64,000 nt of DNA, taken from contig DXJV01000059.1 in NCBI GenBank assembly GCA_019056785.1, forward strand, positions 1 to 64,000. Direction: 5' to 3'. Made by a program: the position numbers and the translations under genes. The notes under the pieces are model-generated. The model made no database searches, was not told the origin of the DNA, and saw nothing but the letters and a program-made list of their open reading frames with translations. Shown here piece after piece: positions 34,478-43,316 of the stretch (positions are counted from its first letter, which is position 1; each line of letters starts with the position of its first letter). The DNA comes from Candidatus Heimdallarchaeota archaeon. GTDB taxonomy: Archaea; Asgardarchaeota; Heimdallarchaeia; JABLTI01.

Positions 34478-36658
34478 ATGAATCCCACAGAAAAACCTGC
34501 GAAAGAAAAGTGTGTTATAACTTTTAACGATTTGTATAATTTAAAGCAGATAACGCAAGTAACAATTCGCCCTAGAAGCGAAGAGATATATTTCGTTATT
34601 AATCAAGCAAATAAGCAAGATAATGATTATCGAGAAACTATCTGGCGTGTGAAAGATCAAGTCCAACAGTTTTCACAAGGACTTGGACGGGACAGTGCTC
34701 TAAAATGGTCACCAAATGGTAGCCAGCTTGCCTTCCTATCGATCCGAATTTCTCCCAAAGCCCTCAATAAAAAAGAGAATAAACAACCACCAAAACCACA
34801 GATCTATCTAATAGCCGCTGATGGAGGTGAAGGGCTCGCCTTAACGTCTATGCCTAATGGTGTGCTCCAGAATTTCGAGTGGAGTCGAGATAGTACAAAA
34901 ATAGTTTTCATTTCAAAGATGAATAAAGAAGAGCTATTTGGTCCGGCTGAAGAAGAATTGAAAACACTTGATCCTGATACGGCTATGCTCTTAGAGATGA
35001 AGAAGAAAAAAGCAGAAGAAAAAAAAGTCGAGCCACGAATCATTACTCGTGAGGTCTATCGAACGGGAACATCCTTCCTTGACGATCGAAAAGGACAAAT
35101 CCATGTCGCCGATGTTTCCACTAAAAAAGTTGAACGTTGGACAAACTCACTGGAAGATGACTATACTGTTGCCTTTCTACTTCCTGATAATTCAGCAGTG
35201 ATTACAAGCCGGCAAAAACCAGGTGAGGGTGATGAAACTCGCAATTGGGAATTTGTTAAGATAACTCCAGATGGTACTCTTGAAGTCATTGTGGAGGACC
35301 ATTACAATTGGGGTGGTTATTTCCAACTCTCACCAGATGGGGAGTATATTGCTACAACTATGGGAAAGCGAGAGTTGGGAACGCTGGGACAGACAAGTTT
35401 AGTGATTTATGAGGTCACAACCGGAAAAAGACATATTCTCGCTGAAGAAATCGATAATGAGAAAGTGTTTTTGAAATGGTCAGAAGATAGCAATTATCTC
35501 TACTTTGTTGTCATGGAAAAAGGTACGTCAGCAATCTGGCGAGTGGAAATCGCCACACGAAAAGTCGAGAAAATCATCAATGGCGATAAAATAATTTTCG
35601 GCTATGACATCTCAACAGATAACAGCTGGTTGGCTTACCAATCCTTCTATGTGAATGACCCCTCTCAATTGTACAAATATGCGATTTCCAGTGGTGAAGA
35701 AGAACTTGTCTACGCTCCGAACAAGGAATTTTTATCGGCAAAGAAACTCGGAAAAACAGAAGAGATTTGGTATGATGGTTTTAATAATGACTTTAAAATA
35801 CAGGGCTGGATTCTCACGCCCCCAGATTTCGATCCAGAGAAGAAATATCCTCTTGCTTTAAATATGCATGGTGGTCCACATGTTATGTGGACTTGCCACC
35901 AAAGCATCCCAATGTTCCATGAGTTTCAGCTGCTTGCTGCAAATGGTTATGTTGTCTTCTATTGCAACCCTCGTGGAAGCAATGGTTATGGACAGAAATT
36001 TTATCAAGCATGTGAAAAACACTGGGGCGACCCTGACTCTGTTGACATTCTTAACGGTGTGGAGTTAGTTGTAAATAAAGGGTTTATAGATGAGAAACGG
36101 ATGACCATTACCGGTGGTTCCTATGCTGGCTTCTTAACAGCATGGATGATCGGACATGACAATCGTTTTGCTTGTGCAGTATCTCAAAGGGGTGTTTATT
36201 TCCTTTCGGGTTTCTGGGCATCAACAGATGCTGCTCGTGTTTTAATAGATGACGAATTTGGCACTACCCCGCTGGATGACCATCTCTTTCTCTGGGAGCG
36301 TTCTCCTGCTGCTTATGCAAAAAATATCAAAACACCTTTGAGAATCATTCATAGTGAACTAGACTTTCGAGTCCCAATCTCGGATGCAGAAATGCTTTAC
36401 ACTGCTCTGAAACGCGAGCAACCAAAATTGGATGTGGAATTTGTTCGTTATCCAAAAGAAGGGCATGAGCTCTCACGTTCAGGGCAACCAACACGACGGA
36501 TCGACCGCCTGGAAAAAATCGTTGAATGGTTTGATAAATATTGTCAACCCAAGAAGTACAAACAAGAATTGGCTCTCAAGGAAAAAATAGAAAAAATAAA
36601 AGAACAAACATTGAAAAAAATGTCGGAAAAGATTAAAAACTTGCAAAAAAAGTCTTAA
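34478..36658 (+). CDS. S9 family prolyl oligopeptidase (acylaminoacyl-peptidase-like)
   Basis: A 726-residue serine peptidase. The first 430 residues form an irregular propeller with WSPNGSQLAF-like and WSRDSTKIVF-like blades, as in acylaminoacyl peptidases and dipeptidyl peptidases. The C-terminal hydrolase domain has NMHGGPH, the nucleophile elbow GGSYAGFL with S548, D629 in SELDFRVP, and H663 in KEGHELS, so the triad is complete. A Lys/Glu-rich helical tail of about 30 residues is added at the end. No signal peptide is seen, so it should act on cytosolic peptides, releasing N-acyl amino acids or dipeptides. Its upstream region is the 49-bp duplication. Confidence 0.92.
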   Translation: MNPTEKPAKEKCVITFNDLYNLKQITQVTIRPRSEEIYFVINQANKQDNDYRETIWRVKDQVQQFSQGLGRDSALKWSPNGSQLAFLSIRISPKALNKKENKQPPKPQIYLIAADGGEGLALTSMPNGVLQNFEWSRDSTKIVFISKMNKEELFGPAEEELKTLDPDTAMLLEMKKKKAEEKKVEPRIITREVYRTGTSFLDDRKGQIHVADVSTKKVERWTNSLEDDYTVAFLLPDNSAVITSRQKPGEGDETRNWEFVKITPDGTLEVIVEDHYNWGGYFQLSPDGEYIATTMGKRELGTLGQTSLVIYEVTTGKRHILAEEIDNEKVFLKWSEDSNYLYFVVMEKGTSAIWRVEIATRKVEKIINGDKIIFGYDISTDNSWLAYQSFYVNDPSQLYKYAISSGEEELVYAPNKEFLSAKKLGKTEEIWYDGFNNDFKIQGWILTPPDFDPEKKYPLALNMHGGPHVMWTCHQSIPMFHEFQLLAANGYVVFYCNPRGSNGYGQKFYQACEKHWGDPDSVDILNGVELVVNKGFIDEKRMTITGGSYAGFLTAWMIGHDNRFACAVSQRGVYFLSGFWASTDAARVLIDDEFGTTPLDDHLFLWERSPAAYAKNIKTPLRIIHSELDFRVPISDAEMLYTALKREQPKLDVEFVRYPKEGHELSRSGQPTRRIDRLEKIVEWFDKYCQPKKYKQELALKEKIEKIKEQTLKKMSEKIKNLQKKS

Positions 36659-36676
36659 TCTTTTTCTCAAACTTTT

Positions 36677-37840
36677 TTATTTATTTTTAGGTTCTAAACG
36701 TTCATAGCCATGTTGTTCTCGAATGAAGTCCCAATGTTCATTAACTTTCCTGATAATGTCATCTGAGATTTCGTGCACATTTGGTTTGTACGTTTCTTGT
36801 GATTTAATATAGCGAACAAAGGCATCTTTTGCTTCGTCAAAGCCATCAATGTCAAGCTCAGTATAGATGCGTTTGAGCTGAGTTAATGGATCCTTAATGA
36901 AATCTTCGTACTTGATATCAATTATCCGGTCTTTTGGAATCAATTTTCGCGTCTCATTAAACCGTTCGTACATTTCTCGAACATTATCAAGAATGCCTTG
37001 TTGTAATTCATCATCATCCCAGGTTTGGACTGCATAAATAGCAAACACTTCTCTAAAGAAACGTAAGGTAGAAGCATACATATTATAGGGATTACGATAA
37101 GTATGAACAAATTTTGCATTGGGGTACATTTTCAGTAGAAGTGGTATTCGATAAGTGTTTGCGGGGTTTTTCAAAATAAGCATTTTTCCATTATACTTCA
37201 AGGTCATTTTTTTCACGAAGAATTCGTATGTTTTACGCCACTTCTTAACATCGCGTTCCTTACAATCACCAATGGCGTTATAACTTGAGTAGAGTTTAAA
37301 ATTGCGGGGGAAGATGAAGCCATTGTAAAAACCATATTTGCTCATAGCACCAATGGCATATTCTTCTTCGGTTGGTTCCTCACTCCCCATTAAAACTTCA
37401 TCCATGGGTCTTTTCTCCGGAAGAGACATATCTATGAGCTTTTTCGTTATTTTTTCAAAAGTAAGGAAAAAGTGGGGTGCATAGGCTTCAAGGTTCGAAA
37501 CGTAACCTTTGTTCTTGTCTTTTGTAAGTAAAGACATCAGATAGGTTGTCCCCGTTCGATAATGTCCAACTACAAACAAGGGATCGGTTTTAACCTCAGT
37601 TTTCTTAATCTTCCGAGTTTTTGTTAACCACTCAATAGCGCGTAATGGCCAGGTAATTGCACAAAGCCAATAAGCGTAAGTAAAACGCAACCAATATTTC
37701 GGGTGAACTCGAAACTTATTTTGCCAGAGAAGTCGCCAAATGTTTATTAGCGTCATGCCACCAAGTGGCTCTTCTTTTACGATAAGATGAGTGCGATCTT
37801 TCTTTTTCTTTTCGCCTTTAATTTTCTTCTGTTTCGTCAA
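36677..37840 (-). CDS. PAPS-dependent sulfotransferase
   Basis: A protein of about 387 residues in the sulfotransferase superfamily. The 5'-phosphosulfate loop is VVGHYRTGTTYL. The 3'-phosphate-binding region is FVHTYRNPYNMYASTLRFF, with Arg and a Ser/Thr-type residue as expected. IDIKYEDFIKDP is a further family block. The enzyme moves a sulfo group from PAPS to a hydroxyl or amine on a sugar, lipid or protein. The start is placed at TTG 37840 because AAGGAGG (37850-37856) lies 9 nt upstream; an earlier TTG at 37882 has no ribosome site. It is third on the same strand after ATP sulfurylase and APS kinase, which make its donor. A hydrophobic stretch near residue 40-60 (YAYWLCAITWPLRAI) may touch the membrane. 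Confidence 0.88.
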   Translation of the reverse strand: MTKQKKIKGEKKKKDRTHLIVKEEPLGGMTLINIWRLLWQNKFRVHPKYWLRFTYAYWLCAITWPLRAIEWLTKTRKIKKTEVKTDPLFVVGHYRTGTTYLMSLLTKDKNKGYVSNLEAYAPHFFLTFEKITKKLIDMSLPEKRPMDEVLMGSEEPTEEEYAIGAMSKYGFYNGFIFPRNFKLYSSYNAIGDCKERDVKKWRKTYEFFVKKMTLKYNGKMLILKNPANTYRIPLLLKMYPNAKFVHTYRNPYNMYASTLRFFREVFAIYAVQTWDDDELQQGILDNVREMYERFNETRKLIPKDRIIDIKYEDFIKDPLTQLKRIYTELDIDGFDEAKDAFVRYIKSQETYKPNVHEISDDIIRKVNEHWDFIREQHGYERLEPKNK

Positions 37841-38066
37841 TTGATGAATCCTCCTTAGGTAATTGAGGAAAAGATTTGCCAAACCGATTTATTCTTAACA
37901 ATCTAAATTATTAATCTTCTTGTTTAAATCGAATTTAGTGTAGAACAACATCAATTAATAATTTTTTTATTTGCTTTCTGGCGGATAAAACAACGAAACT
38001 ACCATGTGAGAGATACTAAGGGGTTGTTGAAAAAAAAAGAGAAAGAAAGAAAAAAAGGGTTGAAAA

Positions 38067-38618
38067 TTAACTCGAGTTTGGGATTAATCGTTCTTTCTCG
38101 AGATAGTCCAAAATAATTTTTACACTTTCTTCTACAGTTTCATGTTCTGTATCACAGACAATTTCAGGGTTTGGAGGTTCCTCGTAAGGATGACTCACAC
38201 CGGTGAAATTCTCTATCTCACCTGCAAAAGCTTTCTCATAAAGCCCTTTTACATCTCTTCTTGCACATTCTTCGACTGATGCTTTGACAAAGACCTCAAT
38301 GAAGCGCGCATTCTCTGCTTCAACCTCTTTTCGGGCTTGCTCACGGACAGAGATGTAGGGAGAAATAAACGAAACAAGTGTTGCCACTCCATGTTTGGCT
38401 AAGAGCCGGGTGACAAATGTTACTCGTTCAATGTTTTTCTTTCGATCTTCTTCTGTGAAGCCTAAGTCTTTTGTCAAAGATTTGCGAACAATGTCGCCAT
38501 CTAATCGTTGCACTCGGAGGTTGCGTTTTAATAGCTCCTCTTCGAGTTTAACTGCAATAGTCGTTTTACCAGCACCAGAAAGTCCTGTAAACCAAACAAC
38601 AAAACCTGGTTTATGCAT
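38067..38618 (-). CDS. cysC: adenylylsulfate (APS) kinase
   Basis: A 183-residue kinase that phosphorylates APS to PAPS. The P-loop is WFTGLSGAGKTTIA. DGDIVRKSLTKDLGFTEEDR is the APS-binding DGDxxR block, and FVTRLLAKHGVATLVSFISP follows with the conserved region of the family. The lid block RDVKGLYEKAFAGEIENFTG precedes the VSHPYEEPPNPEI motif typical of CysC. The length is that of a stand-alone APS kinase with no inactive or fused domain. It is 36 nt downstream of the ATP sulfurylase gene on the same strand, so they are co-transcribed. GGAGA lies before the ATG. Confidence 0.95.
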   Translation of the reverse strand: MHKPGFVVWFTGLSGAGKTTIAVKLEEELLKRNLRVQRLDGDIVRKSLTKDLGFTEEDRKKNIERVTFVTRLLAKHGVATLVSFISPYISVREQARKEVEAENARFIEVFVKASVEECARRDVKGLYEKAFAGEIENFTGVSHPYEEPPNPEIVCDTEHETVEESVKIILDYLEKERLIPNSS

Positions 38619-38653
38619 ATGTTTTAGTCTCCAATGTTAATGTGAGTGTTTCT

Positions 38654-39847
38654 TTAAGATACGAAGAGTTCTTTTTGACTGAGAAGATACTTCGCTACTT
38701 CAGGTCGGATATATTCTGTTAGTCCATCAAGTTGCTTATTCATGAGCATTGCTCTAATCTTTCGACCACTGATTAAATGTTGGTATTTTGTATTAACATG
38801 CGGGCAAGTCTTGTCTGAGACAACTCCATTGCATTTTTTACAGATGAAAAATGAACGGAAACAGATCGGTTGAATCCTCAAGTCAGGGAATTTGTCGAAA
38901 ATCGCATGAGCATCAAATGGTCCATAATAATTGCCCACACCTGCATGGTCGCGTCCTACGATAAAATGTGTACAACCAAAGTTCTTACGCATAATAGCAT
39001 GAAAGATTGCTTCCTTCGGGCCAGCATATCGCATCCTTGTTCGTAAGATTCCCAACATGGTTTTACTTTCTGGGTAATAATTCTGGATGAGAATTTTATA
39101 TGCTCCAAGGATAACAGGGTCGAGGAAATCGTTCTTTTTCTTCTTCCCAATAATTGGATTAATGAACAGTCCATCAACAAGATTTAAAGCAGTCTTTTGA
39201 ACAAATTCATGGCCAATGTGCGGGACATTGCGTGTTTGGAATCCAACAACAGACTTCCAATTGCGCTCCTTGAACATTCGTCGTGTTTCCTCAGGATAAA
39301 AAGTAAATTCTTTGAATTGTTTAATTTCAGTGTTAAGAAGGGAGATTTTTCCACTTAAAAGAATGTCATTTGCTTGCATAACATTGGCAACACCGGGGTG
39401 TTCCATATCAAGTGTTTGAAAGACACTTTGAGCAACTTCCCGCTTTTTATATGGGAATTTTTCTTCGAGATGAAGCACAGCGAAAACTTCAGAATTTCCA
39501 TTGAAAACGGCAATATCATCCCCCTCAGAAAACTGGTCAGCGATCTCCTCTGAAACATCTAATGTAATGGGAATTGTCCAAGGAATGTCGTTTGGCAACC
39601 GATCGAACTTAATTATTGACTCAACTTCATTTTCGCCCATAAAACCTTTAAGGGGGCTGAAAACACCATGAGCAATGTTGTTGATATCTTCAATAGTTTC
39701 ATTTGAGGCCTTTAAATAAGGCATTTCTCTACTTTCCGATAAAAGTCGCTCCTTTTTTCGCTTAGATGAAATCACTCTATTAATTAATTTACCACCATGA
39801 GGTCTGATCAATATCAACTTATCTCCATTTTTTGTTTTAATTTGCAC
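38654..39847 (-). CDS. sat: ATP sulfurylase (sulfate adenylyltransferase)
   Basis: A 397-residue enzyme that makes APS from ATP and sulfate. Motifs are HGVFSPLKGFMGENE near the N terminus, GFQTRNVPHIGHEF (QxRN and HxxH, the ATP-binding motif), and GRDHAGVG. A C-terminal CxxC...C stretch (CKKCNGVVSDKTCPH) could bind zinc, as in archaeal Sat proteins. The start is GTG 39847. A TATA box about 22 nt upstream suggests a leaderless transcript. With no adenylylsulfate or sulfite reductase in the window, and the kinase and a sulfotransferase right behind, the role here is likely sulfonation, not sulfate respiration. Confidence 0.93.
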   Translation of the reverse strand: MQIKTKNGDKLILIRPHGGKLINRVISSKRKKERLLSESREMPYLKASNETIEDINNIAHGVFSPLKGFMGENEVESIIKFDRLPNDIPWTIPITLDVSEEIADQFSEGDDIAVFNGNSEVFAVLHLEEKFPYKKREVAQSVFQTLDMEHPGVANVMQANDILLSGKISLLNTEIKQFKEFTFYPEETRRMFKERNWKSVVGFQTRNVPHIGHEFVQKTALNLVDGLFINPIIGKKKKNDFLDPVILGAYKILIQNYYPESKTMLGILRTRMRYAGPKEAIFHAIMRKNFGCTHFIVGRDHAGVGNYYGPFDAHAIFDKFPDLRIQPICFRSFFICKKCNGVVSDKTCPHVNTKYQHLISGRKIRAMLMNKQLDGLTEYIRPEVAKYLLSQKELFVS

Positions 39848-39864
39848 TTTTTGATAAACAATAG

Positions 39865-39873
39865 CTATTATAG
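39865..39873 (-). promoter_or_regulatory. TATA box of the sulfation operon
   Basis: On the minus strand TATAATAG lies at 39865-39873, about 22 nt from the GTG start at 39847. That spacing would put the transcription start on or next to the start codon, consistent with a leaderless operon mRNA. Confidence 0.45.
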
Positions 39874-40192
39874 GTGGTATGATGGTATTGAAAGAGAGAC
39901 AAATTCTTTCATAAACATACTAATAACAAGCTCTTTTTCATTAGCTACTTGAATTTGTGAGAAATTACACTTTGTTATTAATAAGTTTATTCAAAATAAA
40001 GATAAGATGAGAATCATAAAACACTCTTGCTACCAAAAAATGAGTAAAGCTTGCATTTTTCATGCCAGAAGCCAATTTTTTTCTCCAGAAGAAAGGATTT
40101 GTTTGTAGTTTAGCTCCAAATTTAACATATTTTTCTTGAAATTAGCCGTCAGTAGACATGAAATTTCTGTCATCAAAAGTTTAAAGCCAGTT
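39874..40192. other. non-coding stretch upstream of the sulfation operon
   Basis: About 320 nt of AT-rich sequence between the minus-strand sat gene and the end of the minus-strand helical protein gene. There is no ORF of note, no tRNA-like sequence and no strong dyad. It holds the sat promoter at its left side and probably the 3' end of the preceding transcript's control signals. Nothing further is seen. Confidence 0.5.
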
Positions 40193-42352
40193 TTATTTTG
40201 CTTTTTTCCCAATTTGTGTAATTTTTCGAAGGAATTGATCTTTTGGGAATAATATAACCAATCTTTTCAGTTCATTATAATATAGGTCAATCTTTTCTTT
40301 TTGTTGGAAAACTTTTGCAATCCCTAATAGAAATAGCAAGCCGATCGAGCCTCTCCGAGTAATTTCCTGTTGTTTACTATAAAGACTAATAAAATCTATT
40401 AGTTTATTCGAAAGCCAGTCGATTGTTTCTTGTTCTTGATTTGGGAAATCAAGGATAAGAAAATTCAAGGTGTCTAAATATTTCAGCTGAAGTTGTTCAT
40501 CGTACGAATGGACTTTTGCGATTTCTTCGTTAATTTCGAGTAGAATGGTTTTTTGCTTTTGATTTTTCGCTTCAAAAGATAAAATGCCTTCATTGATTGC
40601 ACGTGCAATTTTAAGGGGAATTTCTTCATCATTCAGAATTAATCGATTAGCAATTTCCAATTCTTCTTTAATTTTTAAGAATAGGGCATATTCACCTTTC
40701 CGTGCATAATAACTTAGCAAGTGTATTAAATTATCCACAAAATTATATTGTTGATAATACTTGTTTAAAAGTTTCAAACCCTTATGATTAAGGATTTTCA
40801 TGAGAACAAGGACTGCTTCACCATCAAAACGTGCTGCACGAAGGGTCACAGCTCGAACCAAAGGCTCAATGAGTTCAATGACGAATTTCTTTTCACAAAG
40901 TTTGTTCGTATGAGTTATAATCTCTTCTTTTGTTATCTTCAATTCTTTGGAATTAAATCCAAACATCCCCACTGCATAAATCAAGGCAAGAGTATGGAGC
41001 AAGTGGTTCTCAAGGTATATTTCATTATCAAAATGGAGTTGCCGTAAAAAGTTCACCTGGTTAACAATTGCGCTTTCTTTTGTTGCTGCAGTAGTTAAAT
41101 CATCCCGAAGTGAAATTGCATCTTGAATCTCGTTGATTGTTTGCCTATCAGGCGGGATTTGTCCGGTCTCTCTGAGATGTTCCTTCAGAGAAGCATCATA
41201 GTCAATGATCGCGTCAACTTCTTCGACAATAGTTATTGGGGTCAATGCATCCGGCTTTTGAGCGATGATTTGTCTATAAACTTCTTCAATATCATGGATG
41301 TTATTTAAATCGTAAGCAAGTACAATCCCCCGACGGCCTATTTTCAAGGCATCGTACTCCTCAATGCGCATTGTTTTCATGATTGACATGAGTTTTACTT
41401 CTGCTTCTCGTAAAAGCTGGTTTTTATCGCGTCCTTCTTTAAGTTCTTGAATGAGAGGGATGTCCATGAATTCATCCCAAAGATTAAATTGATCAAAAGC
41501 ATAACTAAGGCGATAAATATCCTCAAAAAGTGTTTTCCCTTTTTGTCGGAGCAAATATTCTGCATCTTGCAAAATATGCCGGATAAATTGAAGGCATTCC
41601 TTCTTCTTTTGTTTCTTATTCTGTCTTGCGAGATTAATTATCGCATTTATCGCTCCTTCCTGCAATATTTCATTTATATCCTCGCCAATTAATGAAGTCT
41701 TCAATCTATTTAGCAAAGGTTCTGCTTCAAGTTCATATTCGAAGTTGCTTATAGCGAAGCTACTGAGTTGCTGGTAGACTTTATTGATCAGTGAACAATC
41801 TTGGTCGTTTAAATAGAATAAGGTGTTCATGAAGACTTTTGCATCAAGAAGTTGAATGCTCTCAAGAAGAGGATGAAGAACAGCTTTTTCTTGAACGTGA
41901 TTCAAAATTTCTAAAATTTCAGTATCATCGCCCCATTTAATTAATTCTACGGCAGCAGCGGAAATTGCTTGAAAAACTTGCAACTTTTCCGGGAATCGTG
42001 CGAGAATCTCGAGTAAATCATTGAAAAAATTTGTTCGGGTTTTCCCTCGGACGGGGCGGCTATCAACAATCACTTGCGAGATAGCAAAAGCAAAAAATCG
42101 AAGAACTCCTTTGTTCTCCTTAGCAATTGCAACCACTTCAGCAAATTCGTTTAGAAGCATTTGTTCTGTTTCAAAATCATTTTGTTCACTAAAATGAAGG
42201 ATGACATTAAATAAAGTTTCAGCAAATTTAACTGTTGTTTGTTGATCCTTTTTCAAGTCGATTTTTTTTCGTAGAGAATGAATTTCAGTCAGAATCTCTT
42301 CTTTTGAAAGTTTATCTAGCTTGTCTCTGAGAGCGTTGATTGTTTCAGTCAT
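40193..42352 (-). CDS. large alpha-helical (TPR/ARM-like) protein of unknown function
   Basis: About 719 residues, soluble and almost entirely helical, with no membrane segment, Cys motif or nucleotide-binding loop. Helix pairs of 30-40 residues recur (for example SEQNDFETEQMLLNEFAEVV, QQKEKIDLYYNELKRLVILF), giving a TPR-, ARM- or HEAT-like solenoid. A probable globular insert lies around residues 340-440 with the strand-like block GRRGIVLAYDLNNIHDIEEV. No family is recognised. GTG 42361 is a longer alternative start, but ATG 42352 has GGTG 6 nt before it. It is followed at 42549 by the ChrB-like gene on the same strand. A scaffold role is likely from the fold but unproven. Confidence 0.6.
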   Translation of the reverse strand: MTETINALRDKLDKLSKEEILTEIHSLRKKIDLKKDQQTTVKFAETLFNVILHFSEQNDFETEQMLLNEFAEVVAIAKENKGVLRFFAFAISQVIVDSRPVRGKTRTNFFNDLLEILARFPEKLQVFQAISAAAVELIKWGDDTEILEILNHVQEKAVLHPLLESIQLLDAKVFMNTLFYLNDQDCSLINKVYQQLSSFAISNFEYELEAEPLLNRLKTSLIGEDINEILQEGAINAIINLARQNKKQKKKECLQFIRHILQDAEYLLRQKGKTLFEDIYRLSYAFDQFNLWDEFMDIPLIQELKEGRDKNQLLREAEVKLMSIMKTMRIEEYDALKIGRRGIVLAYDLNNIHDIEEVYRQIIAQKPDALTPITIVEEVDAIIDYDASLKEHLRETGQIPPDRQTINEIQDAISLRDDLTTAATKESAIVNQVNFLRQLHFDNEIYLENHLLHTLALIYAVGMFGFNSKELKITKEEIITHTNKLCEKKFVIELIEPLVRAVTLRAARFDGEAVLVLMKILNHKGLKLLNKYYQQYNFVDNLIHLLSYYARKGEYALFLKIKEELEIANRLILNDEEIPLKIARAINEGILSFEAKNQKQKTILLEINEEIAKVHSYDEQLQLKYLDTLNFLILDFPNQEQETIDWLSNKLIDFISLYSKQQEITRRGSIGLLFLLGIAKVFQQKEKIDLYYNELKRLVILFPKDQFLRKITQIGKKAK

Positions 42353-42548
42353 GGTTTGCACCGAAATTAAACCAAACAGGCGCTTCTAGTTAAGTCAACT
42401 CTATGTTAATATAATAATATTCTTTTTCTATAGGCAATGTGAATAGCGGGTTTCCTTCAAAGCTAACAGAAAGAATTTAGTTAGCGTTACTTTGATCTTA
42501 AAACATGAAAAAAAAAGAGGAAAAGAGAAAAACTTTTCATTTGTATTT

Positions 42549-43100
42549 TTACAACATTTTTGATGGGAGTTCTGCCATTTTCTTTTTAATGAATTCTCGT
42601 CGTTCTCCACGGGACTTGAATTTGGTAATTTCGTCTTTGTATTTCTCCATGACAATTTGTCGTTGGAAGAAAGCATATAAGGTGTCATAGAATGGAAATT
42701 CCATCTCCAGTGCATCGTGGTCAGAATCGACAAGCAAGGGAGCACCGCTAGCAATAACCTCAAGGCCAAGAGCCAATGGTTCTTCCTCTAATTTGCCTGT
42801 GTCAGCGGCGCGAACAACTTTCTGAAGTCGGGCAAGGGCTTCATCATCTCCGAGTTTGTACTTTTTAACAATGGCATCAAAAGTACAAAACTTTTCATCA
42901 TTTTCTTTGTAGTGATCTAATTCAATGCCGGTGCCAGTATCATAAGGTATTGCGCCGGTTTTTTCGACAAACTCAGGAATCTCTTCACGTGGCAAGAAAA
43001 TGAATTGCGCTTTCAAATCGATAAAGCGTTTGATAAGCCAAGGAGAAGCGACTCGATCAACATGGACATAATCACGTGTAACCCAAAGCATAAAATTCAT
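42549..43100 (-). CDS. chromate-resistance ChrB C-terminal-domain protein
   Basis: A 183-residue protein matching the ChrB/Chrome_Resist domain. Conserved blocks are HVDRVASPWLIKRFIDLKAQ, the FLPREEIPEF region, and CTFDAIVKKYKLGDDEALA. The internal TGTGIELDHYKEND and ADTGKLEEEPLALGLE blocks match the same family. It lacks the N-terminal ChrB helix-turn-helix, and no ChrA chromate transporter is beside it. A role in chromate resistance is therefore uncertain; the domain is found alone in many archaea and may be a general redox or metal enzyme. It is 188 nt upstream of the helical protein gene. Confidence 0.8.
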   Translation of the reverse strand: MNFMLWVTRDYVHVDRVASPWLIKRFIDLKAQFIFLPREEIPEFVEKTGAIPYDTGTGIELDHYKENDEKFCTFDAIVKKYKLGDDEALARLQKVVRAADTGKLEEEPLALGLEVIASGAPLLVDSDHDALEMEFPFYDTLYAFFQRQIVMEKYKDEITKFKSRGERREFIKKKMAELPSKML

Positions 43101-43316
43101 CTCTGAAGTGTTTTATCATTTAATTATTCTAATCATACATTTTTCTTACGAGTTTTAAGAATTTCTATGCCCTTTTTTTAAATTAGATATTTCTTTAAAA
43201 GATTAATCTAATAGCAAAATGCTTTAAAATTCATTAAAAAGCCTTCTTCCTTTAGGGATTAACCGTAATAGGTGAAAAAAAGAATGATAAAGAAAAAAAA
43301 AATAGTGGATAAGGCA

